From assembly GCA_934254585.1 (NCBI GenBank), contig CAKQLF010000004.1, positions 62,001-126,000 on the forward strand: a stretch of DNA of 64,000 nt, in the 5' to 3' direction. This document shows positions 61,628 to 64,000 of this stretch, in pieces (within the stretch, counting starts at the first letter, position 1; each line of letters begins with the position of its first letter). The notes under the pieces were generated by a model. It did no database searches. It was given only the letters and a program-made list of their open reading frames with translations, and had not been told where the DNA came from. Both the position numbers and the translations under genes were made by a program. This DNA is from an uncultured Alphaproteobacteria bacterium (lineage in GTDB: Bacteria; Pseudomonadota; Alphaproteobacteria; RF32; CAG-239).

Positions 61628-62011
61628 ATGAAAAAATTACTTAGTCTGTTGTTGGGAATTTGTTTTTTAGCCGGTTGCAGTAATTCTGTAGAGCAAATCT
61701 CTTTGTCCGGTAAAAAATTTGTTATGCAAAATTCCGAAGCGGGAACAACTGTTACTTTGGAGTTTTCCGACAATGGCAATGACTATTACGGACAGGTTGT
61801 GAACAATTATTTTGGAAGCTATAAAATATTTAATGATAAAATAACTTTTAGTGCCGGAGGTACAACTATGATGATGGGACCGCGTGAAGAAATGGAAGCC
61901 GAAGGACGTTATTTTACCGATTTGGATAAAGTTAAAAGTTTTACGTTGCAAAACGATGTTTTAACTCTGACTACCTCTGACGGCAAAGTTCTGGAATTTA
62001 AAGAAAAATAA
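61628..62011 (+). CDS. META-domain (HslJ-like) lipoprotein
   Basis: A 127-aa protein; the start at 61628 has AAGGAG upstream and gives a lipoprotein signal, lipobox L-A-G-C (Cys18). The rest looks like a META/HslJ domain: L-S-G-K-K-F-V-M, Y-Y-G-Q-V-V-N-N-Y-F-G-S-Y, then T-T-M-M-M-G-P with E-x-E-x-R-Y-F and a C-terminal L-T-L-T-T-S-D-G. META lipoproteins are linked to heat shock or envelope stress. Function in this organism is unknown. Confidence 0.7.
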   Translation: MKKLLSLLLGICFLAGCSNSVEQISLSGKKFVMQNSEAGTTVTLEFSDNGNDYYGQVVNNYFGSYKIFNDKITFSAGGTTMMMGPREEMEAEGRYFTDLDKVKSFTLQNDVLTLTTSDGKVLEFKEK

Positions 62012-62024
62012 AGATGAAGCAGAA

Positions 62025-62062
62025 AATAGATTTTATTTGACAGATAAAATCTATTTTTTGTA
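62025..62062 (+). terminator. terminator of the META lipoprotein gene
   Basis: Arms AATAGATTTTAT and ATAAAATCTATT around a short loop, followed by T-rich sequence. Confidence 0.8.
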
Positions 62063-62104
62063 TATTAATCTCAATACTTAATTTTTAATTTAATATTATT
62101 GCGT

Positions 62105-62545
62105 ATGGATAATTTAACTCCGTTAGAGGTGTATGTGTTGGCTCAAAAAGATTCATTTCAGGCGATAAGTTCTGCAATACAATCTTTTAGCTATCAGTCT
62201 CAAAATGAAGAAGCTTGCTATTTTCCGACTGAGGCGTTTGTTGCTGCATTGCTTGCTAAGCAAGATAATAGAATCTGCCGGCTTTTGTCAGAAAGTGCTG
62301 TAAGAGGTTATGTTTTTAAGGTTGCTATTTATACGAAAAATAAAGCCTACATAGAAAAGTATTATGATAAAGCGGATTTCTATTTGAACGGAAAACAGAT
62401 AATTGCTTTATTTGAACTGGGTTGTAAAAATATTGCTGAAGACTTTATGAGAATTAGTCGGTTTTTGCTGAGAAATGACTATGAATTTCAGGAATATGTC
62501 AGAAGTAATAACTATAATTATGACTTTTGTAATTATAACTTTTAA
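62105..62545 (+). CDS. small helical protein related to the 400-aa protein
   Basis: A 146-aa soluble helical protein; ATG 62105 is preferred over the TTG two codons earlier. No ribosome site is obvious. Its segment V-A-A-L-L-A-K-Q-D-N-R-I-C-R-L-L matches one helical repeat of the gene at 59987. The C-terminus is Asn/Tyr-rich (S-N-N-Y-N-Y-D-F). Function unknown. Confidence 0.5.
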   Translation: MDNLTPLEVYVLAQKDSFQAISSAIQSFSYQSQNEEACYFPTEAFVAALLAKQDNRICRLLSESAVRGYVFKVAIYTKNKAYIEKYYDKADFYLNGKQIIALFELGCKNIAEDFMRISRFLLRNDYEFQEYVRSNNYNYDFCNYNF

Positions 62546-62560
62546 AGTGATTTTGTTTGT

Positions 62561-62596
62561 AAAAGACAGCAGATGTAAAAACTGCTGTTTTTTTTA
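62561..62596 (+). terminator. terminator after the 146-aa gene
   Basis: ACAGCAG (62566-62572), loop, CTGCTGT (62582-62588), then eight T. Confidence 0.85.
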
Positions 62597-62704
62597 ATTT
62601 ATCCGGCATAATGAGTATTAACCTAAATAGTGCTTGCAAAGCGGTGACGAATTGTCTATAACGAATAAAAATTTTAGAAATACAGCCCGTTAGGAGTTTA
62701 AATT

Positions 62705-63814
62705 ATGGGATTTAACTGTGGTATCGTCGGTTTGCCTAATGTCGGTAAATCTACGCTTTTTAATGCTTTGACACAAACAATTGCTGCTCAGGCCGCGAAC
62801 TTTCCGTTTTGCACAATCGAGCCGAACACCGGACGGGTTGCCGTTCCTGACAAGCGTTTGGATAAATTGGTTGAGATGGTTCAGCCTAAAAACGTGGTGC
62901 CAACACAGTTGGAATTTGTGGATATTGCCGGTTTGGTGAAAGGCGCGTCAAAAGGCGAGGGCTTGGGTAACCAATTTTTGGCCAATATTCGGGAAACAGA
63001 CGCAGTAATCCACGTTTTGCGTTGTTTTGAAGATGATAACATTACCCACGTTGAAGGTTCAGTAGATCCGGTGCGCGACGCGGATATTGTTAAGACCGAG
63101 CTGATGATTGCCGATTTGGATTCTTTGCAAAAAAGAATTGACCAATTACGCAAAAAAGCTACGGCCGGAGATAAAGACGCCGCTGTGAATGTGCGGGTTA
63201 TGGAGCCGATTATTGCCGCTTTACAGGCCGGTAAACCTGCGCGTTCTGCAGCTCCCGATGTTCAGGATAAAGAAGCGACAAAATGCTATAAAATGTTGCA
63301 ACTACTGACTTCTAAGCCGGTTTTGTATGTTTGCAATGTTGATGAAGATTCGGCGGCAACGGGTAACAAGTTTTCGGAAGCCGTGCAAAAAATGGCTGAG
63401 GAAGAAGGTGCGGAATCGGTGGTTATATCGGCGGAAATTGAATCTGAAGTGGCTCAATTGGAATCCGATAGTGAAAAACAAGAATTTTTAAGCGCGTTGG
63501 GACTTGAAGAAACCGGATTGGCAAAAATTATTCGCGCCGGTTATAATCTTTTGGGCTTGCAAACTTATTTTACCGCCGGACCAAAAGAAGTTCGGGCTTG
63601 GACTTTTGTTAAGGGAATGAAAGCTCCGCAATGTGCCGGAATTATTCATACGGACTTTGAACGCGGCTTTATTCGCGCCGAAACAATTTCGTATGACGAT
63701 TATGTGAAATTCGGCGGCGAACAAGGTTGTAAAGATGCCGGAAAAATGCGTTCCGAAGGTAAAGAATATGTGGTTCAGGACGGAGATTTGATGAACTTCT
63801 TGTTTAATGTCTGA
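62705..63814 (+). CDS. ychF: redox-regulated ATPase YchF/OLA1
   Basis: A 369-aa Obg-related P-loop protein: G1 G-L-P-N-V-G-K-S-T-L-F-N (8-19), F-P-F-C-T-I-E-P-N, G3 D-I-A-G-L-V-K-G-A-S-K-G-E-G-L-G, G4 replaced by N-V-D-E. The TGS domain at the end has T-Y-F-T-A-G-P-K-E-V-R-A-W and D-Y. YchF binds ATP rather than GTP and associates with ribosomes. Confidence 0.96.
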   Translation: MGFNCGIVGLPNVGKSTLFNALTQTIAAQAANFPFCTIEPNTGRVAVPDKRLDKLVEMVQPKNVVPTQLEFVDIAGLVKGASKGEGLGNQFLANIRETDAVIHVLRCFEDDNITHVEGSVDPVRDADIVKTELMIADLDSLQKRIDQLRKKATAGDKDAAVNVRVMEPIIAALQAGKPARSAAPDVQDKEATKCYKMLQLLTSKPVLYVCNVDEDSAATGNKFSEAVQKMAEEEGAESVVISAEIESEVAQLESDSEKQEFLSALGLEETGLAKIIRAGYNLLGLQTYFTAGPKEVRAWTFVKGMKAPQCAGIIHTDFERGFIRAETISYDDYVKFGGEQGCKDAGKMRSEGKEYVVQDGDLMNFLFNV

Positions 63815-63820
63815 GATATG

Positions 63821-63846
63821 AGCGGCGACAACGCCGCTTTTTCTTT
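63821..63846 (+). terminator. terminator of ychF
   Basis: AGCGGCG (63821-63827), loop ACAA, CGCCGCT (63832-63838), then T-run. Confidence 0.88.
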
Positions 63847-63911
63847 ATAAAAGCGTTGAAAAAATTGACATTGCTTCTTTGTGTTCTATATTAAAAAACA
63901 AAGGAGAAAAA

Positions 63912-64000
63912 ATGAAAAGTCCGACAGAGTTAAGCCGTGAAGAGGCGGCGGTTGAATTAGAACGTTTGGCTACGGAAATTGCCAAATCTGATAATGCTTA
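63912..64000 (+). CDS. ligA: NAD-dependent DNA ligase, N-terminal fragment
   Basis: The window ends 29 codons into this gene. The ATG at 63912 follows AAAGGAGAAAA. The residues M-K-S-P-T-E-L-S-R-E-E-A-A-V-E-L-E-R-L-A-T-E-I-A match the first helix of LigA (domain Ia), which in this family reads L-x-x-L-A-x-E-I-A-x-H-D. The product would seal nicks in replication and repair. Truncated, so the assignment rests on the N-terminal helix only. Confidence 0.6.
   Translation, partial: MKSPTELSREEAAVELERLATEIAKSDNA

Overview
This 64 kb window looks like chromosome from a low-GC, AT-rich, LPS-bearing, anaerobically growing alphaproteobacterium. The evidence is the gene order rpmH-rnpA-yidD-yidC-engB, hflKC-degP-holC, kdsD-lptC/A-lptB-hpf-ptsN, a DUF465/YdcH protein, an oxygen-sensitive class III ribonucleotide reductase (nrdD/nrdG) and an H+-pyrophosphatase. 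An uncultured gut-type alphaproteobacterium is my inference. I could run no database search.

Region 1 (1-22406, all + strand) is a large type IV secretion operon of the Dot/Icm (T4BSS-like) type. It holds the C-terminus of a VirB4/DotO-like ATPase, five unrecognised exported coiled-coil, repeat or Cys-rich proteins, two VirB8/DotI(IcmL)-like proteins flanking a tiny lipoprotein, a DotH(IcmK)-like protein with a C-terminal SPOR domain, and a DotG(IcmE) function split over two giant genes. Both giant proteins carry a 17-residue repeat, the first has the inner-membrane anchor and only the second has the VirB10 domain. A VirB11-class ATPase ends the operon. A third VirB8/DotI paralogue lies far away at 50.2 kb, divergent from a TolC-like lipoprotein, so the machine is probably encoded at several loci.

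Region 2 (22.4-27.3 kb, mainly - strand) is core: engB, yidC, yidD, rnpA, rpmH (too short for simple ORF calling), a BAX-inhibitor-1-like membrane protein and a small methyltransferase-like gene. Region 3 (27.3-31.7 kb) is accessory: a - strand cluster headed by a Q/N/P-rich protein with a possible toxin-like C-terminal domain, followed by small membrane proteins. Three of these share a C-terminal CxxxGxSxxxC motif. A decayed copy of part of the cluster, a start-less reading frame and structured non-coding DNA are also present. The first of three prepilin-like genes follows; all three have dispersed palindromic repeats in frame in their leaders.

Region 4 (31.7-43.5 kb) is core: mrp, hflK, hflC, degP, holC, kdsD, an lptC-lptA fusion, lptB, hpf, ptsN and gyrB. 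Region 5 (43.6-50.1 kb) holds the second prepilin-like gene, the nrdG/nrdD operon with the glycyl-radical segment of NrdD on a separate 70-aa gene and two NrdR boxes upstream, and the TolC-like lipoprotein. Region 6 (50.2-64 kb) holds the third VirB8-like gene, a candidate ~190-nt structured RNA, the third prepilin-like gene, marC, hppA, an ankyrin protein, tRNA-Arg(CCG), rpmB, small membrane proteins with a shared inverted leader, pfkA, DUF465, two related unknown helical proteins, rpsU, a META lipoprotein, ychF and the start of ligA.
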